Shown: piece after piece, positions 1-7,387 of the stretch | How the letters are laid out: every line of letters starts with the position of its first letter | Numbering within the stretch: position 1 is the stretch's first letter | DNA from: an uncultured Clostridia bacterium | GTDB taxonomy: Bacteria; Bacillota; Clostridia; Oscillospirales; Ruminococcaceae | Direction: 5' to 3' | Length of the DNA: 11,191 nucleotides | Assembly: GCA_947381875.1 (NCBI GenBank) | Contig: CANCXY010000099.1 | Location: forward strand, 1-11,191 | Made by a program: the position numbers and the translations under genes | The notes under the pieces: model-generated | Seen by the model: the letters and a program-made list of their open reading frames with translations, nothing else | What the model was told of the DNA's origin: nothing | Databases searched by the model: none

Positions 1-1794
1 TGCGAGGCGCAGGTCGTTGTCGTGAACGGTACGCTCACGGCACAGGCGCGGGAAAAACTGCGCCCGTTCGCCTCGCGGCTGATTATGCGCGCCAATGAGG
101 GCTATGATATCACAGCCTATAAAGAGGGCTTCCTCAGCGAATGGGAGAGCGGCGCGCGGTATGATGAAGTACTGTTCTATAACCAGACGATTTTCGGCCC
201 CGTGTGCCCGCTGGACGCAATGTTCCGCGATATGGGCGCGCGCGATATCGACTTCTGGGGTCTCACCCGGCACAAGGGCGCGCCACAGGCGTTGTGGCGG
301 GGCGGCGTCGTGATCCCGCCGCATGTGCAGAGCTTTTTCTTCGCGGTGCGCGGGGAAATGCTGCGTTCAGAAGAATTTTTGCGCTATTGGCGCGAGCTGC
401 CGCATATTGAAAGCTACTGGGACGCGGTGGAAAAGCATGAGATCGTCTTTACACAGCATTTCGCACAGCGGGGATACAAATGGGACACCTATGTCGATAC
501 CGCCGCGCTGGAACCGTTTAACGATTACCCCCTGATGGGCTGCCCCGTGCCGCTTTTGCGGGCAGGCTGTCCGTTTGTCAAGCGCAAGAGCTTTTTAGAA
601 CGGCGTTTTGAATATACGACGGTGCCGCATGGGAACGCCGTGTGGCCGCTGTACGCCTATCTGCGCGACGAGACAGATTACCCCCTGCGCCTGATCGCCC
701 AGAACCTGACGCGCACAACCGAGGCCGCTTTGGCCGCGCAGGCGATCGGGCCATACTTTGATACAGCGGCATATGCCGCCCCGGCGGGGGAGACGTTCGC
801 GGCGGTGCTGTATATCCATCAGGAGGCGATGGGGGCATACCTGCTTCAAACACTGCCGCGACTTGGCGGACAGACGGCGCTGTTTGTGCTGTTCGCGAGC
901 GGCGCGCTGCGCACAAGCCTTGCCGGGCAGGTGCCGCCGGGGGCGCGGACCTATACCATCCACTGCCCTGGGCCGCAGTATCTTTTTGAAACGCTCTGGC
1001 GGGAAGTGGAGGGATATCCGTACCTGTGCTACCTCTCCACGGATATCCCCCCGCTGCTGGACGGCAAATTTGAGGACGCGACCAGCCTGGCGGGCGCGGT
1101 GGAGAGCCTTGCGCGTCCCCAGTGCATGGGGATATTCAAACAGAACGGGACCTTTGGCTTGCTGCTGCCGCCGATGCCCAGCCACCAGGAAAACTTTTCC
1201 CTCGGTGTGCGTCTGCCGTGCGAGTGCGACACGGTAGACGAGCTGCTGCGAACCGCCGGGATGCGCGTGCCGCTGGGCAAAACGACTGGCCTTGCCAGCC
1301 GGGGCGGCATGTTCTTTGCCCGCACCGACGCCCTCGCGGGGCTTACCCGTCTTGATTGGGCGGCCTCCGGCCTGTTTGAGGGGATGTATCCGCTGTGGGA
1401 GCTGCTGCCGCCGCTGGCCGCGCAGGCGGCGGGGTATCTGACGGGCTTTGCGGCGAGCGCGGCGCAGGCGTTCGCCGAACTGGAAAACCACCGCGCCATG
1501 ATGGCCGCCGTGGAGCGCCGCTGGCGCGCAAAGAAGTACCTGCCGCTGGATCAGATCCTTTTCCGCATGCGCCTGGTGATCGACTTTTTCAATTCCCACC
1601 GCTATCAAATGACGATCGAACAGGCGGCGGACCGCACGCGCTTTGGCCTCAAGCAGCGTTTGTGGTACTGTATGCAGATCTTATTGAAGCCAAAGACGTT
1701 CGCGAAGCTGACGGAAAAACTGGTGCGCCATAAAGAGGCTCCGCCGCCCGCCGGGAGCATTGAGATCAGCTTTTGGGACGAAGGTGGGCGTTGA
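1..1794 (+). CDS. RgpF-like rhamnan synthesis family protein, 5' partial
   Basis: The reading frame is open from base 1, so the gene starts outside the window. A GTG at 22 is only an internal valine: the residues before it (VVVVNGTLT) already match the start of the RgpF family pattern. By codons counted from base 1, visible RgpF features are NEGYDI (32-37), a YDEVLFYNQTIFGP-like segment, DFWG (84-87), an HVQSFFFAVR stretch, and near codon 437 a GGMFFART segment that resembles the C-terminal RgpF region before the final 'LLP-AQ-AGY' part. The family acts in assembling rhamnose-rich cell-wall polysaccharide, with RgpF proteins thought to work on the cytoplasmic side as glycosyltransferase-like enzymes. 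No membrane helix is obvious. A cell-surface polysaccharide cluster probably lies to the left. The family call is good; the exact sugar transferred cannot be told. Confidence 0.85.
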   Translation, partial: CEAQVVVVNGTLTAQAREKLRPFASRLIMRANEGYDITAYKEGFLSEWESGARYDEVLFYNQTIFGPVCPLDAMFRDMGARDIDFWGLTRHKGAPQALWRGGVVIPPHVQSFFFAVRGEMLRSEEFLRYWRELPHIESYWDAVEKHEIVFTQHFAQRGYKWDTYVDTAALEPFNDYPLMGCPVPLLRAGCPFVKRKSFLERRFEYTTVPHGNAVWPLYAYLRDETDYPLRLIAQNLTRTTEAALAAQAIGPYFDTAAYAAPAGETFAAVLYIHQEAMGAYLLQTLPRLGGQTALFVLFASGALRTSLAGQVPPGARTYTIHCPGPQYLFETLWREVEGYPYLCYLSTDIPPLLDGKFEDATSLAGAVESLARPQCMGIFKQNGTFGLLLPPMPSHQENFSLGVRLPCECDTVDELLRTAGMRVPLGKTTGLASRGGMFFARTDALAGLTRLDWAASGLFEGMYPLWELLPPLAAQAAGYLTGFAASAAQAFAELENHRAMMAAVERRWRAKKYLPLDQILFRMRLVIDFFNSHRYQMTIEQAADRTRFGLKQRLWYCMQILLKPKTFAKLTEKLVRHKEAPPPAGSIEISFWDEGGR

Positions 1795-1797
1795 ACA

Positions 1798-1828
1798 CGG
1801 GGCACGCCGCTGTCTGTCCCGCTTTTTT
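1798..1828 (+). terminator. Probable intrinsic terminator after the RgpF-like gene
   Basis: Bases 1798-1804 (CGGGGCA) pair with 1815-1821 (TGTCCCG), seven pairs including one G-T, around a 10-base loop. A run of six T follows one base later (1823-1828). It starts four bases after the stop codon, as expected for the end of the polysaccharide transcript. Confidence 0.6.
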
Positions 1829-1856
1829 CGCTGAATGTGGGAAGGAAACCGCGGGA

Positions 1857-1899
1857 TTTTGTGTCTATCCCCGCCTGAAGGGTGGGGATAGACGAAAAA
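1857..1899. repeat. Intergenic hairpin element, copy A
   Basis: Tip CCCCGCCTGAAGGGTGGGG (1869-1887). The arms 1863-1875 and 1881-1893 pair over 13 positions with one G-T pair; the outer GTCTAT/ATAGAC part is specific to this copy. TTTT precedes (1857-1860) and AAAAA follows (1895-1899), extending the palindrome. There is no T-run after the stem, so it is not a normal terminator on either strand. It lies 64 bases before the start of the next gene. Confidence 0.75.
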
Positions 1900-1963
1900 G
1901 CCTGGCGTGAACACTTTTTCCAGCCTTTGCATAGAGTGAGGGCAGAAAAGGTGGGGATGCCAT

Positions 1964-2284
1964 ATGTTGAGCGGCGTAATGCTGATCATTGTGACCATGT
2001 TTGCGGTGATAGGCGCGTATTACCTTTCCGACCTGCTGACAGGCCACTTATTTCGCCGCCGGAAGGGCGCGCAGCCGCTGGTGGTGGTGCAGGCGGATTC
2101 GGGCGATGGGATGTGGTCCGGCGTGCTGGATGTGCGGGCGCTGCTGCCGGACGCGCCGATTGTTGTGCTGTGTACGCGCGAGGAGACGCTGCCGCCGCCA
2201 GGCGCGAACCTGCGGGGTGTGGCGTTCGCCACGCCGGAGACGTTGAGCCGCGTGGTACAGGCGCAGCTTGCGCAGCAGCTTTAA
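1964..2284 (+). CDS. Small single-pass membrane protein, function unknown
   Basis: This 106-residue protein is not one I recognise. The ATG at 1964 is preceded by an AGGTGGGG ribosome binding site at about 1949-1956. Residues 4-24 are a hydrophobic helix (VMLIIVTMFAVIGAYYL and following), then comes a basic patch (FRRRKG, about 30-35), so the N-terminus is probably a membrane anchor with the rest in the cytoplasm. The soluble part alternates short hydrophobic strands (PLVVVQ, APIVVLCT) with helices, which suggests a small alpha/beta fold. It stands just upstream of recD2 and points the same way, so the two may be co-transcribed; a link to DNA repair is only positional. Codon use is GC-rich like its neighbours, and the good start site and strong coding bias make it a real gene. 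Confidence 0.7.
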   Translation: MLSGVMLIIVTMFAVIGAYYLSDLLTGHLFRRRKGAQPLVVVQADSGDGMWSGVLDVRALLPDAPIVVLCTREETLPPPGANLRGVAFATPETLSRVVQAQLAQQL

Positions 2285-2306
2285 GGTGCGGGAAGCAGCG
2301 GAAAAT

Positions 2307-2384
2307 AAAATCAGAGGCGGAAACTGGCGCTGCCCCGCCTAAAGGATGGGGAGTAAAGAAAATCAGAGGCGGAAACTGGCGCTG
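2307..2384. repeat. 26-bp exact direct repeat flanking hairpin B1
   Basis: The 26 bases at 2307-2332 recur exactly at 2359-2384, with starts 52 bases apart. Each copy begins AAAATCAGAGGCGG and ends CTGGCGCTG, and each is followed by a hairpin tip of the same family (B1 and B2). The two tips differ from each other, so the repeated flank is better conserved than the palindrome it carries. A shorter third trace (AATCAG) follows at about 2417-2422. Confidence 0.9.
2331..2353. repeat. Intergenic hairpin element, copy B1 (degenerate)
   Basis: Tip CCCCGCCTAAAGGATGGGG (2333-2351). The four outer C-G pairs hold, then a G-T pair and a mismatch or bulged A weaken the stem. Outer arms are poorly paired. 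The first 26-bp direct repeat alternatively offers AGGCGG (2315-2320), which could pair with CCGCCT (2335-2340) and compete with this tip. Confidence 0.6.
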
Positions 2385-2411
2385 TTGCCCCACCCGAAGG
2401 GCGGGGCAACA
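2383..2411. repeat. Intergenic hairpin element, copy B2
   Basis: Tip CCCCACCCGAAGGGCGGGG (2388-2406). Arms 2384-2395 and 2399-2410 pair with one A-C mismatch at 2392/2402; the outer GTTG/CAAC is specific to this copy. It ends 23 bases before the recD2 start codon, directly before its ribosome binding site. Confidence 0.75.
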
Positions 2412-2434
2412 AAGATAATCAGGGGGATCGTGGG

Positions 2435-4663
2435 ATGTTCGGACAGGAACGGGATTGGGAAACGCTTTCAGGGACGGTGGAAAATATCATCCACCGCAAC
2501 AAGGACGACGGATATACCGTGCTGGAGCTTTCGAGCGGGGGCGAGCTGTATACCGCCGTCGGAACGGAGCTGGCGGATGTACAGGAGGGCGAGGATGTCA
2601 CGCTGCATGGTAGGTTCGTCACGCATGCCAATTTCGGCGAACAGTTCCGCGCCGAGGCGTGCGAGGCGCACCTGCCGGATTCCGCCGCCATGATCCGCCG
2701 CTACCTGTCCGCGGGCGCGCTGCCGTATATCGGTCGGGCACTGGCGGGGCGCATCGTGGACAAGTTCGGCGCAAAGACGCTGGAAATTATTGCCACAGAC
2801 CCGCAAAAGCTGACGCAGATCAAGGGCATCACGCCGCAGAAAGCGAACGCGATCAGCAGGGAGTTCAAGCGGATCTATGGTGTGCGCGAGGCCATCAGCA
2901 GCCTTGCGCAGTACGATTTGCCCGCCAGCGCCGCCATTGCCCTGTTCCGCAAATACGGCCCCGATACAGCGGATATTGTCTCACAGAACCCGTTTATCCT
3001 GTGCGACCCGCCTGTGAACCGGGATTTTGAATCGGCGGACCGCATTGCCCAGAATATGGGCTTCCTCTATAACGACCAGGTGCGCGTGGAGGCGGGCCTG
3101 CTGTTCATCCTGCGCTACAATATGCAGGCGAATGGCCACACCTGCCTGCCGCGCGCGAAGCTCTGTGAAGTGGCGTCCGGCTATCTGCGCGTGGAGCCGG
3201 AGACGGTGGAATCCACAATGGAGGATATGCTGGTAAACGAGGACCTCTATCTGGTGGAATTTGACGATAAAGAGCGCGTGTTTGTGCCGGAGTATATGCG
3301 CGCGGAGCGCTATATCGCGGATCACCTGCGCCGCCTCATCCACTGGCCCGCAAAAAATAAATATGATGTCGCCTCGCTCACAAAGCGGGCGGAGACGGTA
3401 CAGGGCATCACCTATGCACCCCTGCAGCGCACGGCTATTGCAATGGCACTGGGTGCAAACGCGCTGGTATTGACAGGTGGTCCGGGCACGGGCAAGACGA
3501 CGGCCATCAACGGCATGCTTACCGCGTTCCAGCAGTGCGGCGACCGCGTGGCCCTGGCCGCGCCGACGGGCCGCGCCGCCAAACGCCTTTCCGAGCTGAC
3601 GGGACGCCCCGCCAAGACCATCCACCGCCTGTTGGAGGTCGACCATTCCAAACGCGACGAAGTCCGCTTTGTACACGACGAACACAACCCGCTGAAATGC
3701 GATGTTATCGTCATTGATGAAATGAGCATGGTGGACGTGCTGCTGTTTGAAAGCCTGCTGCGCGCGCTGCGCCCCCAGTGCAAGGTCATTATGGTGGGCG
3801 ACGAGGATCAGCTCCCCAGTGTAGGCGCGGGGAACGTGCTGGGCAGCATCATTGCCTCCGATGTAGTGCCCACCGTGCGCCTGCGCGATATTTTCCGGCA
3901 GGCCGCGCAGAGCCTGATTGTCTCAAACGCGCACCGCATCGTATTAGGGCAGCCGCCGCTGCCGGGCAGACGCGACGGCGACTTTTTCCTCATGGAATCG
4001 GACGGCGAGGCGTGCAGGGATCTTGTGTGCGACCTTGTGTGCCGCCGTCTGCCGCAGTATTACGGATTTCATCCATTGGAGGATATTGAAGTGCTGTGCC
4101 CGTCCAAAAAGGGTGTTGTGGGCACCGAATCCCTGAATGCGGCGTTGCAGCAGCGCCTGAACCCGCCGGGGCCGGGGCGCGCGCAGATCGCCGTGCGGGA
4201 AAAGATCCTGCGCGTAGGTGATAAGGTGATGCAAATGCGCAATAACTATGATATCCCCTTTACCCGCCCGGACGGCGGCGAGGAGGGGGCGGGCGCGTTC
4301 AACGGCGATATGGGTGTGGTGGTGGCTGTCGACGCCCGCGCGGGCACGGTGACGGTGCGCAGCGAGGACAGGCTCTATGTCTATACGCCCGACTGCGTGC
4401 GCGAGCTGGAACCGGCCTATGCTATCACCATCCACAAAAGCCAGGGCAGCGAGTTTGGCGCGGTCGTGATTCCGGTGATGAACACGCCGCCGATGCTGCT
4501 CTACCGCAACCTGCTGTATACAGGCGTCACGCGCGCCAAAACGCTGTGTGTACTGGTGGGCCACAAGGCCGAGGTGGCGCAAATGGTGGCGAGCGCGCGC
4601 AGCAATAAGCGCTTTTCCTGCCTGTCGCACCTGCTGAAAAGCGGGGAGGAGGGCGGCGCATGA
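2435..4663 (+). CDS. recD2: SF1B DNA helicase RecD2 (RecD-like)
   Basis: A 742-residue protein of the stand-alone RecD2 type, which unwinds DNA 5' to 3' and acts in repair and recombination in bacteria that lack RecBC. An N-terminal OB-like part and helix-hairpin-helix region (about 90-190, with DPQKLTQIKGITPQKA) precede the helicase core. Core motifs: Walker A GGPGTGKTT (348-356, Lys354), Walker B IDEMSMVD (427-434), motif III VGDEDQLPSVG (454-464) and the C-terminal AYAITIHKSQGSEF (from 661). Length and motif order are normal for the family. The ATG at 2435 has AGGGGG at 2421-2426. The stop overlaps the start of the ComF-family gene by 4 bases (ATGA), so the two are translated from one message. 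No defect is seen. Confidence 0.96.
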   Translation: MFGQERDWETLSGTVENIIHRNKDDGYTVLELSSGGELYTAVGTELADVQEGEDVTLHGRFVTHANFGEQFRAEACEAHLPDSAAMIRRYLSAGALPYIGRALAGRIVDKFGAKTLEIIATDPQKLTQIKGITPQKANAISREFKRIYGVREAISSLAQYDLPASAAIALFRKYGPDTADIVSQNPFILCDPPVNRDFESADRIAQNMGFLYNDQVRVEAGLLFILRYNMQANGHTCLPRAKLCEVASGYLRVEPETVESTMEDMLVNEDLYLVEFDDKERVFVPEYMRAERYIADHLRRLIHWPAKNKYDVASLTKRAETVQGITYAPLQRTAIAMALGANALVLTGGPGTGKTTAINGMLTAFQQCGDRVALAAPTGRAAKRLSELTGRPAKTIHRLLEVDHSKRDEVRFVHDEHNPLKCDVIVIDEMSMVDVLLFESLLRALRPQCKVIMVGDEDQLPSVGAGNVLGSIIASDVVPTVRLRDIFRQAAQSLIVSNAHRIVLGQPPLPGRRDGDFFLMESDGEACRDLVCDLVCRRLPQYYGFHPLEDIEVLCPSKKGVVGTESLNAALQQRLNPPGPGRAQIAVREKILRVGDKVMQMRNNYDIPFTRPDGGEEGAGAFNGDMGVVVAVDARAGTVTVRSEDRLYVYTPDCVRELEPAYAITIHKSQGSEFGAVVIPVMNTPPMLLYRNLLYTGVTRAKTLCVLVGHKAEVAQMVASARSNKRFSCLSHLLKSGEEGGA

Positions 4664-5340
4664 AGCGGCTCACGCGCGGCCTGCGGTTCTGTGAGGCGCT
4701 GCTGTTCCCGCGTCGGTGCCCGTTCTGTGATGAGGTACTCGGCTTTTCCGGCCCATGCGCCGCATGTACGCCAAAGCGCATGGCGCAGACGCGCGGTGCC
4801 GGTCAGCCCATCCCGCCCCAGGCGCACACATTTGACGCACTGGACGCCATATATGCCCCGTATTTTTATGAGGATGACGTGCGCGCCGCTGTCCTGCGCC
4901 TGAAATTTGAGGACAGGCCCGACCTTGCGGACCCCCTGGGCGCGCAGCAGGCGGCATTTCTGCGCGCGGCGGGCTGCGCTGAAACGATTGACGCCGTATG
5001 TTTTGTGCCCTCCACCCGCCGCAGGCGCAAGGAGCGCGGGTATGACGTGCCTCTGCTGCTGGCGCGGGCCATCGGCGGCGAGATCGGCAAGCCCATCCTG
5101 CGCGCTTTGGAGAAAACGCGCGAAACAGAACAGCAGAAAGGCCTTTCCGGTCAGGAGCGGCGCGAAAACCTGAAAGGCTCAATCGGGGTGCGCGCGGGCG
5201 TATCCGTGCAGGGAAAACGCCTGCTTTTAGTAGATGATGTAATCACGACCGGCGCGACCATGAGCGCCTGCGCCGAGGCTCTGCGCGCCGCCGGGGCGGC
5301 TGCGTGTATCGGCACAGGCATTGCCGTGGTACGCCAGTAG
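4660..5340 (+). CDS. comF: ComF-family protein (phosphoribosyltransferase fold)
   Basis: A 226-residue ComF-family protein. The N-terminus has a zinc-ribbon type pair, CPFC (20-23) and CAAC (33-36). The middle contains the family's LKFEDRPDLA and KERGYD segments, and residues 188-200 (LLLVDDVITTGAT) are the PRPP-binding loop of type I phosphoribosyltransferases. ComF proteins are linked to DNA uptake in Bacillus and Haemophilus, but the family is widespread in non-competent bacteria and the substrate is not settled; no other competence gene is in this window. The ATG overlaps the recD2 stop by 4 bases with GGGGAGGAGGG upstream. Pairing with RecD2, a single-strand entering helicase, fits handling of incoming or broken DNA, but this is inference from position. 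Confidence 0.92.
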   Translation: MKRLTRGLRFCEALLFPRRCPFCDEVLGFSGPCAACTPKRMAQTRGAGQPIPPQAHTFDALDAIYAPYFYEDDVRAAVLRLKFEDRPDLADPLGAQQAAFLRAAGCAETIDAVCFVPSTRRRRKERGYDVPLLLARAIGGEIGKPILRALEKTRETEQQKGLSGQERRENLKGSIGVRAGVSVQGKRLLLVDDVITTGATMSACAEALRAAGAAACIGTGIAVVRQ

Positions 5341-5341
5341 G

Positions 5342-5450
5342 CTCCGCCGGGCGCTGCCCGGACCCGCCAAAGGGCGCTGCCCTTTGGAATCCTGCCAGAG
5401 GCGCTGCCTCTGGACTCCGCCAAAGGGGCGCAGCCCCTTTGAAATCCCAT
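5342..5450. repeat. Tandem array of four GGC-GCT-GCC hairpins
   Basis: Four near-perfect palindromes stand in a row: 5347-5361 (6 bp), 5367-5387 (9 bp), 5395-5413 (8 bp) and 5421-5441 (9 bp). Each has a 3-base loop (GCT, GCT, GCT, GCA) closed by GGC/GCC, with different outer arms (CC, CCAAA, CCAGA, CAAA) that stay complementary. Short spacers resemble each other (ACCCG, AATCCTG, ACTCCG, AAATCCC) and give the array a direction. None is followed by a T-run. The array begins right after the ComF-family stop codon, and a related array begins at the right window edge. Confidence 0.85.
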
Positions 5451-5502
5451 CACGGTTCCTTGCGGCAGGGGGTTCATCATACACAGGGAGCGGGCAAAAG
5501 CG

Positions 5503-5549
5503 TTTTTTATGTATTTTCCCGCCCGTAGGGCGGGAAAATACACGAACAA
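5503..5549. repeat. Intergenic hairpin element, copy C
   Basis: Tip TCCCGCCCGTAGGGCGGGA (5517-5535). Arms 5510-5524 and 5528-5542 pair perfectly over 15 bp around a GTA loop, with a copy-specific TGTATTTT outer arm. Six T precede (5503-5508) and GAACAAA follows (5544-5550). It ends about 13 bases before the response-regulator ATG, against the AGGTAGG ribosome binding site (5550-5556). Confidence 0.8.
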
Positions 5550-5561
5550 AGGTAGGACACG

Positions 5562-6233
5562 ATGAAACATATTTTGATTGTAGATGACGACGTTTCCATT
5601 GGCGCGCTGTTGGAGGAAGCGCTGGCGCGGGAAGGGTACCGCACCACGCGCGCCTATTCCGGCACGGAGGCGCTTCTGACGCTGGAACACGCGCGCCCTG
5701 ACCTGGTACTGCTGGACTTGATGCTGCCGGGGCTTTCGGGCGAGGAGGTTTTGCCGCGCCTGGCCGGTATCCCGGTGATCGTTGTGAGCGCCAAAACAAG
5801 CCCCGACCATAAGGCGGAACTGCTGTTAGGCGGCGCGGTGGATTACGTCGGCAAGCCGTTCTCTTTGCGGGAACTGACAGCGCGTATCGCCCTGCGCCTG
5901 CGGGAAGCCCAGGAGGTGTCCGCCCCGCGCATATTCGCCGAGCTTTCGCTGGACCCTGCCTCCCATTGTGTGTGCGTCGCAGGGCAGGAGGTGCATCTGA
6001 CGCGCACCGAGTATGCTATTTTGAAGCTGCTGATGCAGGACCCCGCTGTCGTCGTGACGAAATCGGCCATCCTGGATCGTATCAGCGCCGACACGCCCGA
6101 CTGCACCGAAAGCTCGCTGAAAATGCACGTCAGCAACCTGCGCCGCAAACTGCGCGAGGCGGGCGGGCATGATTATATTGAGGCCGTGTGGGGCGTCGGC
6201 TTTAAGATGCGCGGGCCGGAGGAAAAATCATAA
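5562..6233 (+). CDS. OmpR/PhoB-family response regulator of a peptide-antibiotic resistance module
   Basis: A 223-residue response regulator. The receiver domain (about 1-115) has the acidic cluster DDD (8-10), the phosphoacceptor Asp52 in LVLLDLMLPG, Ser76 and Lys98 (GKPF). The C-terminal winged helix (about 128-220) ends in DYIEAVWGVGFKM, typical of the OmpR class. Start ATG 5562 has an AAAGGTAGG ribosome binding site. It probably receives phosphate from the histidine kinase at 8333-9220, which is separated from it by the two transporter genes, and drives the promoter region at 6237-6290. The family and the residues are certain; target genes are inferred from adjacency. Confidence 0.94.
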   Translation: MKHILIVDDDVSIGALLEEALAREGYRTTRAYSGTEALLTLEHARPDLVLLDLMLPGLSGEEVLPRLAGIPVIVVSAKTSPDHKAELLLGGAVDYVGKPFSLRELTARIALRLREAQEVSAPRIFAELSLDPASHCVCVAGQEVHLTRTEYAILKLLMQDPAVVVTKSAILDRISADTPDCTESSLKMHVSNLRRKLREAGGHDYIEAVWGVGFKMRGPEEKS

Positions 6234-6236
6234 CGA

Positions 6237-6290
6237 TTTCTTTACGGTTCCCTTGACTGCTTTCTTTACCCTTCTGTAGTACCATAGCTT
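6237..6290 (+). promoter_or_regulatory. Candidate regulated promoter with direct repeats before the ABC genes
   Basis: Two 14-base direct repeats, TTTCTTTACGGTTC (6237-6250) and TTTCTTTACCCTTC (6261-6274), differ at two positions and start 24 bases apart. Between them is a good -35 like TTGACT (6253-6258); the best -10 like hexamer with a usual spacing is only TAGTAC (6277-6282, 18-base spacer). A weak -10 and repeats overlapping the -35/-10 spacer fit a promoter controlled by the OmpR-family regulator encoded just upstream. It would drive the ATPase, the permease and perhaps the kinase through a leader of about 180 bases. Confidence 0.45.
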
Positions 6291-6362
6291 GTATCAGGAG
6301 GGGCCGCGCTTTTTAGGGCAATTCCGTATTTGCGGATCGCGGGCGTGTCCCAGGCACGGGGC

Positions 6363-6399
6363 TTTGTGTATCCCCATCCAACGGGCGGGGATACATGGA
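6363..6399. repeat. Intergenic hairpin element, copy D
   Basis: Tip CCCCATCCAACGGGCGGGG (6372-6390). TGTAT (6367-6371) pairs with ATACA (6391-6395) below it; the tip has one A-C mismatch and one G-T pair. TTTG precedes and TGGAAA follows, adding G-T and A-T pairs. It lies in the leader of the ATPase gene, 73 bases before its start codon. Confidence 0.7.
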
Positions 6400-6472
6400 A
6401 ATATCTCTGCGGCTTGGGCGCGCTCCAGACTGCCGCAGGCGGCCCCCAATACAAGGGAGGGTGATTCTTTTC

Positions 6473-7387
6473 ATGGAATATGTATTGACCGCCGAAAACC
6501 TCGTGAAGCATTACGGCACATTCAAGGCGCTGAATGGCCTTTCGCTGCATGTGCCGAAGGGCAGCGTTTACGGCCTTGTGGGGCGCAACGGCGCGGGCAA
6601 AACGACGCTGATCCGCCTGTTCTGCGGTTTGCAGGCACCCACGGCGGGAAGCTATACGCTCTACAGTATGGACGGGCAGAGCAGGGAAGCGGCCACCATG
6701 CGCCGACGCATCGGCGCGGTGGTGGAAACGCCGTCGATCTACCTCGACCTTTCCGCCGCCGATAACCTCAGAGAACAGAACCGCGTGCTGGGCGTCCCCT
6801 CGGACGGCAATATCCCGGAGCTTCTGCGGCTGGTGGGACTGGAAAACACGCGCAAAAAGAAAGCGGGCAATTTTTCCCTGGGCATGAAGCAGCGCTTGGG
6901 CATTGCCGTCGCGCTGGCGGGCGACCCGGACCTTCTGATCTTAGACGAGCCGGTGAACGGCCTGGACCCGCAGGGCATTGTGGAAATGCGCGAACTGCTT
7001 TTGCGGCTGAACCGGGAACGGCGTATCACAGTACTGATTTCCAGCCACATTTTAGACGAGCTGGCGCGTCTGGCTACCCACTACGGCTTTATCGACGCGG
7101 GCCGGATGGTAAAAGAAATGAGCGCGGAGGAAGTGGACGCCTCCTGCCGTAAATGCCTGCGCCTGGAAGTGAGCGACGTGCGCGCGCTGGCAAGGGTGCT
7201 GACGGAGTGGGATATCGGCTTCAAGATCCTTTCCGAGCGCGCGGCGGACGTATACGCGCAACCGAATATTTCGCAGTTGGCCTCGGCGCTGGGTTCGGAG
7301 GGATGCGAGCTGATCAGCGCGCATGAACGGGACGAAAGCCTTGAGAGCTTTTTCCTGAGCCTGGTAGGAGGTGGCGAACATGAATAA
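6473..7387 (+). CDS. ABC transporter ATP-binding protein, lantibiotic-immunity (LanF/BcrA) type
   Basis: A 304-residue ABC ATPase. Walker A is GRNGAGKTT (37-45), the signature is NFSLGMKQR (133-141), Walker B is LLILDEP (154-160) and the switch histidine is His192 (ISSH). At the usual Q-loop site the protein reads VVETPSIY, with Glu85 in place of glutamine; this 'E-loop' is a known mark of LanF proteins that export lantibiotics from the producer's or target's membrane. The C-terminal 90 residues are a variable region usual for BcrA-like ATPases. The start chosen is ATG 6473, with AAGGGAGGG at 6453-6461; an in-frame ATG at 6395 would add 26 non-family residues from inside hairpin D. The stop overlaps the permease start by 8 bases. 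Peptide antibiotic protection is likely; the exact compound is unknown. Confidence 0.92.
   Translation: MEYVLTAENLVKHYGTFKALNGLSLHVPKGSVYGLVGRNGAGKTTLIRLFCGLQAPTAGSYTLYSMDGQSREAATMRRRIGAVVETPSIYLDLSAADNLREQNRVLGVPSDGNIPELLRLVGLENTRKKKAGNFSLGMKQRLGIAVALAGDPDLLILDEPVNGLDPQGIVEMRELLLRLNRERRITVLISSHILDELARLATHYGFIDAGRMVKEMSAEEVDASCRKCLRLEVSDVRALARVLTEWDIGFKILSERAADVYAQPNISQLASALGSEGCELISAHERDESLESFFLSLVGGGEHE

Noticed and set aside
595..1608. A long open frame on the minus strand inside the RgpF-like gene (337 codons).
   Set aside because: It is antisense to a well-matched family member. Its translation is rich in Arg, Gln and His, as expected from the back strand of GC-rich codons, and has no domain.
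1907..1935. GTGAAC and CATAGA as a promoter for the small protein gene.
   Set aside because: Spacing is 17 bases, but each hexamer matches the consensus at only three positions, which is close to chance.
2981..3685. A 234-codon minus-strand frame inside recD2.
   Set aside because: Antisense shadow of the conserved helicase region, without a ribosome binding site or recognisable motif.
5342..5450. The repeat array as a CRISPR.
   Set aside because: The units are hairpins with 5-7 base spacers that resemble each other; there are no unique spacers of 30 bases and no cas genes.
6395..6472. An upstream in-frame ATG that would lengthen the ABC ATPase by 26 residues.
   Set aside because: It lies in hairpin D, the added residues have no family counterpart, and ATG 6473 has a much better ribosome binding site.
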